A DNA stretch of 64,000 nucleotides from Mansonella perstans (GCA_037074765.1 JBAMDO010000087.1:162591-226590); one strand, 5' to 3'; positions 36,578 to 48,500 are shown, counted from the first letter of the stretch. Program-made: numbers and translations. The notes: generated by a model from the sequence alone, not told the origin.

Positions 36578-39500
36578 TTATGCCGTTTTCATTTGTACAA
36601 TACCGCTTGCATCAACGACTACTACACTATCAGGTGTTAAATTTAATTCATCAATTGAACGATTCACCGATTTCGCATCTACCACTAATTCTTCGCCAGG
36701 TTTCCGGTCTTCAGGCTTCTCGACACTTTCATGATCCTCACGCCGAATGTAATATCCATAAACCTGACCAGTGAAGGATTGGTCATTTCATTTCATTTCT
36801 TTCATTTTGTAATTTTTAAAAATGAAAAAAATAAATTCTACCAAATCCAAATATATTTATTAAAGAAGAAATGAAGAAATTACTGCTGAAAAGTTTAAAC
36901 AAAAGTAAACTTAAATGCAATTATTTACAATGCATACATTTAAATCAAAATAAAAATGAATTTCAAAATTCTGACCCTTTAAATGTGAATATAAAAAAAT
37001 GCACGTATTTAAAATTTACTTCAAACTTGCAAATTAACATTGATGGTTGGAAGAACAAATGAATTGACAGTTTTAAGTAAACAATATGACTAGTTAAGCA
37101 GTTGAAAATTTAATCATAAACCAGAATTGATTAATCATAAAACTTAATCATAAAACAGAATCAATGGCAGATAATGACATTTGTCAAACAATACTTGTCA
37201 AATTATTCTATTTTTTAAAAAAATATTTGCATGTAAGGTTGAATTTCAATTAATAAAATTTCAACAATTACTTTATCAAGTGGCAAAATTTTCAGAGCTC
37301 GACGTATTTCACGTATTAAGTCTGCTACATTGCCCTTTCGATCAAAGATGACTGTCGTTTGATTGCTTTCGTCCGGACCTTGCAGTTCACATTTCACTTC
37401 CATTCGTCGTGAACTAACCGTAAAATCCGGCGATATTTCGAATTTCTAATATTTTTATGCAAACATTTAACATAATTAATTTATTAGTGAGAAAAAAAAC
37501 ATATAAAAGTGTGCTTTTATTTAATTTTCACAAAATTTTTTAAATTCAAAACAATTTCACTCTTTCACTTAAATCAAACTTCAAAGAAAAAAAAGATGAA
37601 AAGAGAAAAAGTTTAAAAAGAGTTGAAAAAAGCTAACCGAAATTGAATCATCTCTACTGACAAAATAATAGCCTTGCTTTTCAAGAGCAAAATGATTGAA
37701 GTACTTCATTCGTTGAGGGAAAAATGCCTTTAAGGCAGTTACCGATTCAATGGCATATGGTTGATGACATAAAATATTGGGACACATAGGTGGTGAAGCT
37801 TAAATTAAAAATGTCATTTTTCATCTTAATTCATTATAATATTTCAGATTCCAATTAATCAGGTATCAAATTAATCAAGTATTAATTAATCAATTAATAT
37901 TACAAGTATTTTCACATTCGGTAAGCATTTTATCCAAGCAATCGATGCAAATTTCATGTTCACATTCATTGCTCGATGGAAAACCATTCAGAGCTTGACC
38001 TTCACAACCGTCTGTTCCATTACATTGGGCTATCTTTAAACAAAAAAAGGAAAGAAATAAATTTAAATTTTAAGAATAGATAAAGAAAAATGAATGAAGA
38101 ATTTAAATCATGAAATTCAACACTTTCAGCAGTAACGCCAACAATAACAATCACTTAAATAATAGTGAAACTTCATTCAATTTCAGTTAAAATTTAAATC
38201 ATAAATTTTAAACAATTGTATCTAAAATAATGCTAAATGACGTAAACGAATCTTATAGAAGTTAACGATTGGTGCAATGGAACAGCTGTTAGTAATAAGT
38301 ATAATGAGCTTTTTTAATGATTTAAATTTCTCATTGATTAAAATTTAAATAACGGTCAAATTGTGATCAGTTCAGTTTTGGATCAATTATCATTGAAAAT
38401 TGCTAGGTTATTATCATGTATTTAAATTTTAGAAACAAATAATTAATTTAAATTTTGCTCTGTTTGTAAACAAACCTGAATTGAATAACAATTTGTAACC
38501 ATCTTGGAACACACACCTCAACTCTATGCTTGAATTCAATCCAAGCATATAATTTAACTCAATGTACATACCTCAACCCAACTCAACTCACGAATCTCAA
38601 CTCAGTTCATACATCTTAACCCAATCCACATGTCCCCAACTCAATCCATACATTCCAAGCACCAGCATGTATGTACTCAAACGAGCCCAATTATTTGTAT
38701 CATTAACCAAATCCACACTGTGCAGTTATGAGCAAATTAATTAGAAATAATTCGGTTGAATTTAATTAATTTGTTTCTATTTTAAGCCAAAAATATAATC
38801 CAGGAAGTGAGAAAATAGAGATGTCAGGGAAAACATATTTGGCTAATGAATAAAAAAGTTATTCACACCGTTTGATTCCTACGAAAATAATTGTTCATTC
38901 GTATCCATTAAGAGGCAATAAAGATCTTTGCGTCTTATTTACTTAAACTTTAAAATTTACCTTTTGGTTTTAAAATGTAAAAAGTGAGAAGTGAAAGGAG
39001 CTGCAAAGTTTCCTTTGAGTAGTTTTCAAAAGCCTACGTCACAGAATTTTACGTTACACTCATACTTATATAGTTTTACTATCCATCCATCTAATTTCTT
39101 TCATATTTTTCTCTTTCTTTTTTTTCGCTTTTTTCTTCACTTTTTTTTTGTTCTTCAAAATTTTCACAATTATCTCATTTTTTTTTAAAACAGATTTAAT
39201 TTTAATTACTGCCATTTTTAATCCAATCAATTAAACACTCCAACTGACGATGTTAGCCTCAAAGAGCTTTAAAATCAAATTGCTTAGATTTTCCTGCTAG
39301 CCTTTTTGGTTTTTGACTTTAGGTTTGGCCTGCGATAGAATTTTTCATCAAATATTACTCATTTTGTTAACTGTGCCTATATCAATTCCTGCTTTTCCTT
39401 TTAGGAATTGTTAATTTGCTTAATTGATTAAATATCACCAAATTTATAATGACACTTGCGGTGCTAAAAAAAATTTCTACTGCTATAAGAGATTAATGTT

Positions 39501-42500
39501 GGATGATATGTTATTGATTGGCTGAATATTTTCTGCTATTTTAAACATCAGATACTATCTAGAAATTTGTAGGATTTCTATGTGCAACGTTTTTCCTCTT
39601 CGATGATATCAAATTGGTAAAAGTAAATGTATAATAAAAAGCGAACTTGAAGAATATGAGATTTGTTCTTGCTATTTCGGAAATTTTTCTGGAGACATGT
39701 ACCTTCTGGACATGTGACATTTGCATAACTTTCTTCTTCTAAATAAACTTACTTTTATTTCATTTGCATAAAATTTCATTCAAATAAGTAAGTGTTAGTG
39801 CAATTTGTTAATATGAAATCGGTAGAGGCAAAATCTTTATAAGCATAAATAAAATTTGGAAATTATTGGAAATGCACGTAACACGTTTGCAGGTGTGGAA
39901 AAAAAAATCAACTTGCAATTTAGGATAAGTTTTAAAATAAAATAATTAATTTGTTCCGCTGAGAAATTTAATGCATGAACATAGATTTTGGAAATTAATG
40001 ATTAAAAATGAATGCTAATTACTAATCCTGATAGGGTAGAAAAAAGATAAAATATTGCGTAGAGATCACGTGATCATTTATTACAAGAATTTCAGTGATA
40101 ATCAGAGACGTTGCGCAAGGCGTGGCGCAAGGCGTTGTTTAATTAATTTTTTAATATAAATAAATTATTTAAATTGCATTAATTAATGCTTTCTTTAATT
40201 AATTTTTTACAATATAAATAAATTATTTAAATTGCATTAATTTATTTATTTAAATTATTTTGTAAAAATTTCAAACTAATCTTTTTTCACCTGCAGGTTG
40301 TATTTTGAGAAGTTCTTCAAAACAAAGATTGTTTTTAAAAGTCAACTTTTACTGTCGCTTATCTTATTGCTTCTTTCATTTTTAAAACTTCTGTTTCTTA
40401 TTAAAATTTATTTGTCTCATTGTGATTTACGCTGCTGTAATGTCTTACTGTATATTGTATACAGTAAGACATTTCCTGCTCTGACAGAAAACGAACCACT
40501 TAAGTTGGCAAATGATTTTTTCACTGCACATGGAAGGCAGTATCGTGCACTGCAACATTTGGTGACAAAATATTTGACATCTAACAAAGCTTTCTTACAT
40601 CCATCACATATTTCACCAGCATCGCTATCATATAATGGTTCATTACAACCTGATACCGGGCATACTGTAAGAAAATCATATCATTAAAATATCAATAAAT
40701 TTTCAAAAAATTTTTTTTGTTATTTTTGGATTGAATTTTTTATAAAAAAAAAATTTATTATAAAGCTTTCATTCAAAATTTCAGAATTTTTTAATGAACA
40801 AAGAGCAAACAAAATGAAATTCCAAAGATTTTTCCCTTCACACTAATAATTAATTCTTTTATAATAAATTATTTGTGTTCCATTAATTCAGTTTTTTCTT
40901 AAATTACCTCATGAAAGTTTCAAGCTGATCTCTACTTACCTGCAGGTTGTACTTTGGAAAGTTCTTCAAAACAAAGAGTGCATAGTTCATGCTTGCAGTT
41001 TCCTATAGGATTTGAATCGTAAAATGATAATTTCCTGCAATAACACAAATTTTATTAGGTGACAATTGACAATAATTTCCATTTTTTTCATTTTAATTTT
41101 CGAATTCAAAGAAATTTTTTTTCGAATTCTGCCAATATCGAAAATAAGGCTTACTCTCTCATTCTTATGTACTTAGATCTACTTACCTATGCTCTAATCA
41201 TTCCCTTAAATTCATTAACTTTATTGAAATGCTCCTGATATAATACTATTATTATTGTCATCTTTTAGCTTATTATTTTCCAGATTGAAATAAGATAGTT
41301 TTGTTAAATCGAAATTTTTTAAAATAGCACTAGTGTTATCGATCTGCTTCAGCATTTAAAGTGATTCCATTAATTACTAAAGTTTTAATTTCAGTTGAAA
41401 CATAAATTTTGCAGAAAAAATGAAAACCAAAATACTTCAGAATTATCTTTCCTCAGCTTATAGTTTCATAAATTTAAAATGGCATGAAAATTTAAATTTG
41501 TTAAATAGGACAAAAAAACAAAAGGTGGAGAAATTTCTCTATAGGCAATCTCAATCTCTACCATGCTGACTATTCGAAGATAATTAATTAATTACAATTA
41601 TTATCATACTTTTGCATTGTAATTCTCAGCAACTTCTATTGTCTCTAAAAGTTACACTTTTCCTTTTTCTATGTCTTCTAGCATTAGCGTTTTATAGATC
41701 GAACTTTGTGATTTTCCAAACACTTCCTTCACTCTTTCTCTTTCAAACAAATATTACTATCAATGATTATTAATTAGCTCTCTTCTTCCATTCTCAATCT
41801 TTGCATTTCGATCAATTTCTTTTAAATAATTATTGTATCATAGAATTTAAATATTTAAATATCATAGAATTTAAATATAAAATCATAAATGGAAAAGAAT
41901 TGAAGTGATATTTATTAAAGAATAATTACAGTACAATTACTAAGCACTCAAATTTATTATTTTAAAAGGAAATTTAAATTCTAATTTGTTAAAAATTGTC
42001 TTAAAATTAAAATCCCATTACCTAGGACAGATCTCATTGTCGCAATTATTCAATGTGAGAGTTTCGGTGCGAATATTCGAAAAACAATGAATCATCAGAC
42101 ATATCTGAATGTTTCTTAAATTTGATTAAAACTATTTCTCATTCAATTAATTTTGGCTAATTAATTTTTGATTTTTCATTTGTCACATGCATAAATTGCA
42201 AATGGTCTGAAAATTTAAAATGCTATTGCATGGTTCATTTTTTAAAAAAGGAAGAAAAACGCATTGTCCATACAATTAATTGCTAAGTCTAAAAAATGCA
42301 TTGACAAAAAGGTTACTGTAATAATAACAAAAAATTGGCTAATCTTTTATTTATAATTAAAATCTATAATTTAACAGTAATTAGCTCAGTTCTTTACTTT
42401 TTTCACTCTAAGAATTCTTTAAATGTCAGCACAAAAAATCTTTTAGATTTATTCATCTCTTATTCCTTCTTCTCTAATTTTGTACTGTAAATTTGAAATA

Positions 42501-42790
42501 AGAAAATTCGTTTTCATAAATTTTAAAATATGTTCACTTTGCTGACTTTAATGATTTCCTGAAAAATGAGAATTGATGAAATCGCTTTTGTAAAAAGTAA
42601 ATGACTTCTTTTACGCATAATTAATATTAATGCAAATAAATCGCAGTATGACCTTATCTGTGCTTTTCTTTTTGATACACGTAGAACAAAATAGGTGTAA
42701 ACAAGGTAGAAGTTGACGCATTTCATTAACCATTCGCCAACGTTGACAGATTGGACATTGTAACATGACAGTGTCAACCGCATTTAACAT
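36578..42790 (-). CDS. Cys-rich protein with repeated RING-like modules, unnamed
   Basis: Eight exons: 42653-42790, 42022-42104, 40940-41034, about 40486-40664, 37904-38033, 37638-37798, 37272-37445 and 36578-36763, giving about 381 residues. Exon 1 has C12-x2-C15 and C30-x-H32-x2-C35-x2-C38, a RING finger start. Later modules read CDNEIC...CKHELCTLCFEEL, then CPVSGC...CDGC...CCSARYCLPC (no His), then CNGTDGC...CEHEICIDCLDKML. So zinc-binding RING-like units recur four times. The last 180 residues, from MCPNILCHQPYAIESVTALK to the end, match nothing I know; part could be a ubiquitin-like fold. A ubiquitin-ligase role is inference from the first module. Phases fit at all junctions, but the end of exon 4 is ambiguous: TCT|GTCAGA (40486) fits the phase but is a weak donor. 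Confidence 0.75.
40064..40135. promoter_or_regulatory. E-box palindrome and GCGCAAGGCGT direct repeat in an intron
   Basis: GATCACGTGATC (40064-40075) is a 12-bp perfect palindrome with a CACGTG E-box core. Thirty-eight bp later TTGCGCAA (40111-40118), a palindrome of the C/EBP type, starts a direct repeat of GCGCAAGGCGT (40113-40123 and 40125-40135). These GC-rich words stand out from the AT-rich intron and could be an intronic enhancer. Confidence 0.35.
40139..40244. repeat. Duplicated AT-rich block of about 48 bp
   Basis: A block beginning TTAATTAATTTTTTA and ending AAATTGCATTAATT occurs twice, at about 40139-40185 and 40195-40244. The copies are nearly identical except for a 2-nt insertion in the second. 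It is a local tandem duplication in an intron. Confidence 0.8.
40263..40332 (-). pseudogene. Decayed partial copy of exon 3 of the RING-like gene
   Basis: About 70 bp match the 3' half of exon 3, its donor and the first 30 bp of its intron (compare 40917-40985). The copy still reads LCFEELLKIQPAG against LCFEELSKVQPAG, with a weaker donor (CAG|GTGAAA). It lacks the upstream CKHE half of the module, a TAA lies just before it, and a phase-1 end cannot join exon 5. I therefore read it as a relic of exon duplication. Confidence 0.65.
40439..40473. repeat. Perfect 16-bp stem, 3-nt loop hairpin at the end of exon 4
   Basis: The sequence from 40439 to 40454 is exactly complementary to 40458-40473 around the loop TTG. 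On the minus strand it overlaps the only strong donor in the area (ATACA|GTAAGA), directly downstream of the donor chosen from phase (40486). Such a hairpin could hide or present a splice site, or be a small inverted duplication. Confidence 0.8.
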
Positions 42791-42834
42791 TGTATTAAGT
42801 TAACAGTAACCAGAATCGACGTAATAAGTTCCAT
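42784..42834 (-). CDS. Upstream ORF overlapping the RING-like gene start
   Basis: An ATG at 42834 opens 16 codons that end with TAA at 42784-42786, overlapping the main ATG (42788-42790) in another frame. If transcribed, it would make ribosomes terminate just after the main start, a layout that can damp or control translation. It depends on the transcript start being further upstream. Confidence 0.25.
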   Translation of the reverse strand: MELITSILVTVNLIQC

Positions 42835-42839
42835 TTTGA

Positions 42840-43720
42840 ATAGAATACTTCAAGTTGCATCATTAAATTTTAACAATAATTTTTATGCAAATTTAAGGAA
42901 TAATTCAAAAGTAATTAAGGAATGATTGGTAATTAGATGTAATTAAGTTTAAAAAATTATGGAAAAAAATAGAGAGAGAAAGAGAAAGAGATGAATTAAA
43001 ATAGCGGGTATTCTCATAGTATAGCTAAATCTGAAATTTCAAGTCGATATAATTTTGTCAACTTCAATTCAATTAATAACATTTGATAGGTGTAGAAGTG
43101 ATATGTTTATTTTTTTAAAAGCGAGAGAGAGAGGAGAAGAGAGGGAGAGAGGGAGGAAAAGAGAGAGATGAATAAAAAATATTTTTTATTTTATTATTAT
43201 CAAAAAGTTAGCTTTAGGATTAGGAAGTGGACATTTTAAAATTCAGATTTGTAAAAGTTGAATTAAAGTAACCAGAACCTATACATGTTATTACAATGAG
43301 ATTAATCAGAAATAGGCAAGAGCCTATTCAACATTTTAATGGAAGTATTAAAAGGAAGTTGTGATGGTCAGCTGTATGAAATTGTATTTGAAGATCGTTT
43401 CACGTTTGTGCTTGTAAAAGTAAATATTAAAAGTATATAAAGCTACATTTTTATGTAATTTAAAGTTAAATTTGAATATTTGAATTATATAAAAATAAAA
43501 TTTTTAATTATTTAGACAATAAAACTGTGTAAATTTTGAACTTTTATTTGCTTCAAAAAAATTTACTACTTTTCCTTTTCTTTTTCTGATTCCTTGAAGA
43601 TATCTTAAATTGAATAAATGTTTTTAATAAATCAGACGTATGGACATAATCATACGTGTACTATTTCTATAAAGAAAATGCAATTAATTCAAAGCTAAAG
43701 CTATGGGATTTTATTTGCAT
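42840..43720. other. Upstream region of the RING-like gene, no gene recognised
   Basis: AT-rich DNA with a GA-rich stretch at about 43118-43170. No coding exon is visible. It should hold the proximal promoter and leader of the minus-strand RING-like gene. Confidence 0.5.
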
Positions 43721-43920
43721 GGCGGGCCCGTTCGTCATAACGCTATCCGCAGCGCGTAATGTTTGATGCGTGCTCTTTTTTTTTTGCCCATCATTTCAGG
43801 GTCACGGGGATGTTGTGTGGCGTTGTGATTGTAGGGATGATCTAGGTTGCGTAATATTTGCGCAATAATGTTTTCATTTTATAGCATAATTACGTTGTAA
43901 CGTTACGTAACTTTAACTCT
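43721..43920. promoter_or_regulatory. GC-richer patch with three bZIP-type palindromes
   Basis: Starting GGCGGGCCCG at 43721, this 200-bp patch is far richer in G+C and CpG than its surroundings. It contains TTGCGTAAT (43847-43855), TTGCGCAAT (43858-43866) and GTTACGTAAC (43902-43911). These match C/EBP, C/EBP-ATF and PAR/CES-2-type bZIP sites respectively. It lies 0.9-1.1 kb upstream of the RING-like gene and may be its promoter or enhancer. Confidence 0.4.
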
Positions 43921-46900
43921 GAAATGCATTCATGCAAAAGTGCCGCATTTTCTGGTGTATAGTATATACATCTATCTTCCTTGTAGTCTATTTGAACTTC
44001 TTTATTAAAATTTATTTTGCTAAATATTATTTCTGTTCTCTAGAAATAAATTTTGCTACGATAAATTCGAATAAAATGTTTCTAAATGGTAATAGAAAAG
44101 TCGTGAATGAGAAATGAAAAGTGGGAAAAAGTATTGATAATTTAGAAAAGAATGAAATTAAATTAAATTAGAAAAATTTAACTGGTAGTATCTGATAGCA
44201 TTTGTAGTGATTTGAATAGAAAGGAAAACAATAGAAGTTACTGTTTAAAGAAACAACGGAGATTACTGAGAATTGCACGAAATAATGTTTAGATAGGTTG
44301 AGAAGTTGACAAGATAATAGCAGCTAATGATTGCAGAAAATTATTTAAAGTAATTCTTTACCGTTGAATGACATATAGCAATATCATATTGCTTTTGTCT
44401 TTTTCAAATTTGCCATTACTTTCGTGAATTTTTTTCGCATTATTTTTTTTTTTTTTTTTTGTCCATATAAGCTTTCAAATTTTCATTTTATTTTTTAAGC
44501 ATTTCATCCAAATGACAAAGCTCTGTTATTAAGAATCATTTCAAATGCTAGTCAATGCATATGCATGTAAAAGCAATTGGAAAGATTTTATTTTCTCACT
44601 TTCACCCTTTTCTTGTGATCGTATTTAACGGAACTTAGTCAATAAGTCAAAGGATTCAGATGTTGTTTCAGAACAGATAAAAAACAGTACTAGCTTATTT
44701 AATTTAACTTAGTATTGAATATATCTTTCTTTTTATTTATTTTTTTTGGAAAAAGGATTGAATTTAGTGCCAAGACTTCTGCATTTAATCTCACTGAAAG
44801 AAGAATTTTATATAAATATTTTATTACTTATAAATATTTTATTACTTTTATTATTCATTTTAACGAACTGCGGATCGCACTTTTGCTGAATTGCACATTA
44901 TTCTTTTGCGGATAAATTTCAGCATATTTTGTTGCACATGACAGTTTTCTAACTAATTTTATTTAGTTCTTACAGCTCTTATCGATAACAAATGATGTTT
45001 GACGATGGATGATTCGGTATTCAAAGATATTGGTGGCAGTTGCTTCGAAGGTCTGAATCTTTTATTTAGAGGGATTGAAAATAATATTCATAAGTTTTCT
45101 AATTATACCTCAATAGTAATTGGTTCGAAATTATTTAATATTTTAAAGAAAGGGTTAAAAATGAAAGTCTTTTTCGTTAAGCTTTCTTTGAATCAATTGA
45201 AAATATTTGATAATGCCGCTGAAGAAAATTCTGTGCTTAATTTTTTTAAATCGTTGTCATTATCGCATCACAGTCTTTTGTAAAGTGCTTTGTATAGAAG
45301 TAATTTTGGATTTTGCTTTTGGAGCCACGAAACCTTTCTCATTACCCATTTAGCGAATGGTTCACATCTTCTAACTTTAATCAGAGCAGTGTGCAGTTGA
45401 TAATTTCATTTCACTTATTTGAAGCTTCCTGAGACATGTTTCGTTATGGTCATATTCCAAAGTATTTGAACCATTAGTATTTTCACATGGCAATAAATTA
45501 TCGACATTTAAAGTTTACATGTTCCTGGCAGAAGATCACTAATATTGGGTAAAAAAATGGAATTATTGGCTTACATTATAAATAGTCGTTTCATTCTTCA
45601 ATATCAAACATATCTTAACCGCATTATTTCAACGTGGTACGAGCACAGCAATGATTAAGCCATCTTACAAGTGTAGCATAACGTGGACTAGTTCCGGAGA
45701 CCATAAAAATGTTCGAAAAATACTCTTGTATATTACTAATATTAGCGTTTTAAACGTAACTAGCTTAAACGTCGGAATGAATAGATAAAATGGAGCCGTT
45801 TTGTTGTCAAGATGCATGCAATCTGCTGCTTTATAAACTTTCAATACTATCAAGAAAATATTTAAATAGTTATGGTAAATCAATTTATTCAACAAATTTT
45901 TGAAATTTTAGACAAAAATGACCTTCATTATTGTGTAAGATTTAAAATAAATTAGTTGTCATGTTGTTTGCCCGCGTTCTATTTCGTTGAACCTGCACTC
46001 TTTTTTTCATGAAATTGAGGTCAGCTGTGTAAATGCAACCGTTCTTCTACATTTTCTCCTCTCTATTCGTTAGAAATGCGTGAAAATTTCCACTTCTTTT
46101 ATCTGTTTGTTCATTTTTCCTAATTTAAAGAAGAAAATTCATTGAAAGAAAATCTATAGTTTTGCTATAACGGGAAAAAACAATTAAAATCAAACAAATT
46201 AACTGATTAAATTGAATGATTTGAGAGCTGCTGCAATTTTTTCTGCCCAAATAAATGACTAAAATTTGTGTTTTATTTTTTTCCCAAATTTGATATCCTC
46301 ATTTATGGAAATAATATACAGAAGTACACTGCATGCAAATGTCAGATAGGAAGTGGAAGACACTGCATTGAATGATTACGTTTAATTTTGGGGCTGTTCT
46401 GGTGTGTTTGCTTGAATGCTTGGCAAGTCAGTGTTGTGACTGTTGAAATTATAAGATCATTTAGAAATAGGGAAAAATTAAATTTACATAAGCATAATCT
46501 ACTTATCGAAAACGACACATTTTTGAGCCACAGTATTTCATTTTTCGCAAACATTCCAGAATAACGGTAAGTGTGAAAGGCTCTGCAGTAAAGTAGGGAA
46601 GTATTTAGATCTGGATATAGGTTATCAGAAACGTATTCGTATCCGTTGGAAGCTTTCACTTGAACCGTTTTCTTTTTAATTTAACTGAAAAGTAAGCGAA
46701 AAAAAGGCGTATTTCTTACCATAAAAAAATTATTGCGAAAAAATGGTAAAATAAAAAAAAGTGACAGTATAAGGATTGGGAGTGAGAGAATAAGTAGGAT
46801 TAGAATAGTATTAGATTTTCAAGAAAAATACTAAATTATTGGTCATTTATTGACAAAATATCTTCGGGATTTATGTGGACCATGGTAAATTTATGAAAAT

Positions 46901-47330
46901 CTTAAGTATCAGCAATTTCAGCATTCGAAATTTAAAATATGTGTTTCGTTCTTTCTTTTACCTCGTTCTTGCATATTGATTCAAAGTGACAGATAATATT
47001 TACTGTCAGGTAACATTTGTCGTGACAGGTAATATTTGTCATGCGTGATCTGATTCGAATCCTTCTTTTGTTGATTAGTCATTTTCTTGGTCTGCATGCA
47101 TAGTATAATGAAGTGACAAATGGATATCAGTTTAATTCTGAGAGTGGATCGGAATGAATAGACTAAAATTATAAAGTTGAAATCCTAACAATATTTACTA
47201 TTCACATCTATTTACTAATGCAGTTTATGTATATGTCTATGAGCTTGGTTGTGTATGTGTGTGTGTTTATGTATGTGCGTGTGTTGATTGAGAAGTGTAC
47301 GTATGTATTTATTGGTGGTGTATTGGCGAC
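43921..47330. other. Intergenic region, no convincing gene
   Basis: AT-rich DNA. Two weak single-exon frames are listed or discussed separately (45005-45283 plus; 46342-46659 minus). There is a TATAAATATTTTATTACT direct repeat near 44808-44845 and a TG-rich run near 47240-47282. Nothing here matches a known family. Confidence 0.45.
45005..45283 (+). CDS. Small hypothetical ORF of 92 codons
   Basis: ATG at 45005 opens a frame starting MDDSVFKDIGGSCFEGLNLL, with fairly protein-like composition and an acceptor-like TTTAGTTCTTACAG (44963-44976) shortly before it. No domain is recognised and no homologue comes to mind. A chance open frame, or part of an unknown small gene, are both possible. Confidence 0.18.
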   Translation: MDDSVFKDIGGSCFEGLNLLFRGIENNIHKFSNYTSIVIGSKLFNILKKGLKMKVFFVKLSLNQLKIFDNAAEENSVLNFFKSLSLSHHSLL

Positions 47331-48500
47331 AGGATCACAGGCTGGTACGGCGAAAAGGGACGAGACCTCCAAATTGTAGCACTAGTTAAAGAAGGAAGAG
47401 GGAGAGGGATGTAGGGATGAAATAGCAAAATCGACTTTTCTCGACGACGTTTTGAACTACACCGGCACCAACCCTTACGCACTTAGCACCAACAATCACC
47501 GTTGATCATCCCTCTTCAAAGATCGGTAGAAAATTCTACATATAAACGAACAGACAAACAGACACACATACAACCAGATACCTACACGAATTTCGTTTTG
47601 GGTATTTTGCTATGAACTACAGCTACAATCGGATACGGAACAACTAATTCATCGGGAAACTCTCTAGGATATCAGCAAAATTCCAAGTAACTGCGAAATC
47701 ATCGAGATAGCAGCGAATTAAACTCATTGGAAAACTTTTTAAAATATTACCGAAGCATCGATTGTCGAATTGTTTATATCGGGGTTGTGATTTTTAGCAT
47801 CATAATTCATTATGCTACAATTGAATTAGGAATAGGTGTTCCATTGTCGTGATAAAAGTGTATTTTGTCTAATTTATAATAAATCGGAAGTTAGGATACC
47901 TATTCATTAAATATTCTAAATAGTAACTCATGAATGCTGCAGGTATCATTAACATTGATTGCAAAAAAAGAGGGGAAAAGTAAAGAAAAGGAGGAACCAA
48001 TAAGAAACCTATTGTCGTTTGCGATTACAACCGCCATTGTCATCATCGTTCATCACCGATCAGCACTGATCATCACCGATAGCTATTGCTGCTATTTCTA
48101 CAACATCGTCGACGAAACACCAAATCCATCTCAGCATTACCATCTTACTACTACTCCTACGACTATCGCAACCATCATCACCACTCTACCGATTGCCTTG
48201 TAACTGACCACAACCAACTATCATTATTGCTACCATTTTTACGACAACGACCACTACTACTACTACTACTGCTACTGTTGTCATTACAACTGATAAAAAC
48301 TGAAAAACTCTTTTAATTGATCCCATCTAATTATCGGTGTTTCTTATCATCGCGAATCAGTGTCTTTTTACTATTTCCCATGAAATATTACTTTTAGTTA
48401 CAGCAGCAACAACTACAACTATAGCATCTACTACAACAACTACAACAGCAATAATAATAACAACAACTGCATGGCTAAAAGGCGAACGGTTTATTCAAAA
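47331..48500 (+). promoter_or_regulatory. GC-richer region, possible myrf-1 promoter and leader
   Basis: From about 47331 base composition shifts away from the AT-rich background. It holds a G-rich purine block (47385-47420), ACACCGGCACC-type sequence (about 47459-47470) and dense ACN trinucleotides (48000-48470). The shift resembles transcribed leader or coding DNA. The next recognised exon on this strand belongs to myrf-1 at 51498, so this is a candidate promoter and 5' exon region. Confidence 0.35.

Larger units (their letters stand above)
36764..40485 (-). other. Introns of the RING-like gene, including a 2.45-kb intron
   Basis: The largest intron runs from about 38034 to 40485. It holds a degenerate CTCAACC-type repeat near 38520-38700, an E-box/C/EBP-like patch at 40064-40135, a duplicated AT-rich block at 40139-40244 and a decayed copy of exon 3 at 40263-40332. 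No further exon with a compatible phase was found, though a missed small exon cannot be excluded. Confidence 0.5.

Noticed and set aside
40263..40332. Copy of exon 3 as a real extra exon
   Set aside because: It has no in-phase acceptor partner, half of the module is missing, and a phase-1 end cannot join exon 5.
46342..46659. 105-codon minus-strand frame in the intergenic region
   Set aside because: No domain, no supporting splice or leader signal, and composition close to background.
47934..48316. Overlapping Ile/Thr/Leu- and Tyr/His/Leu-rich plus-strand frames
   Set aside because: They come from ACN/ACT trinucleotide-rich DNA in two frames; neither has a phase-compatible link to MYRF that I could find.
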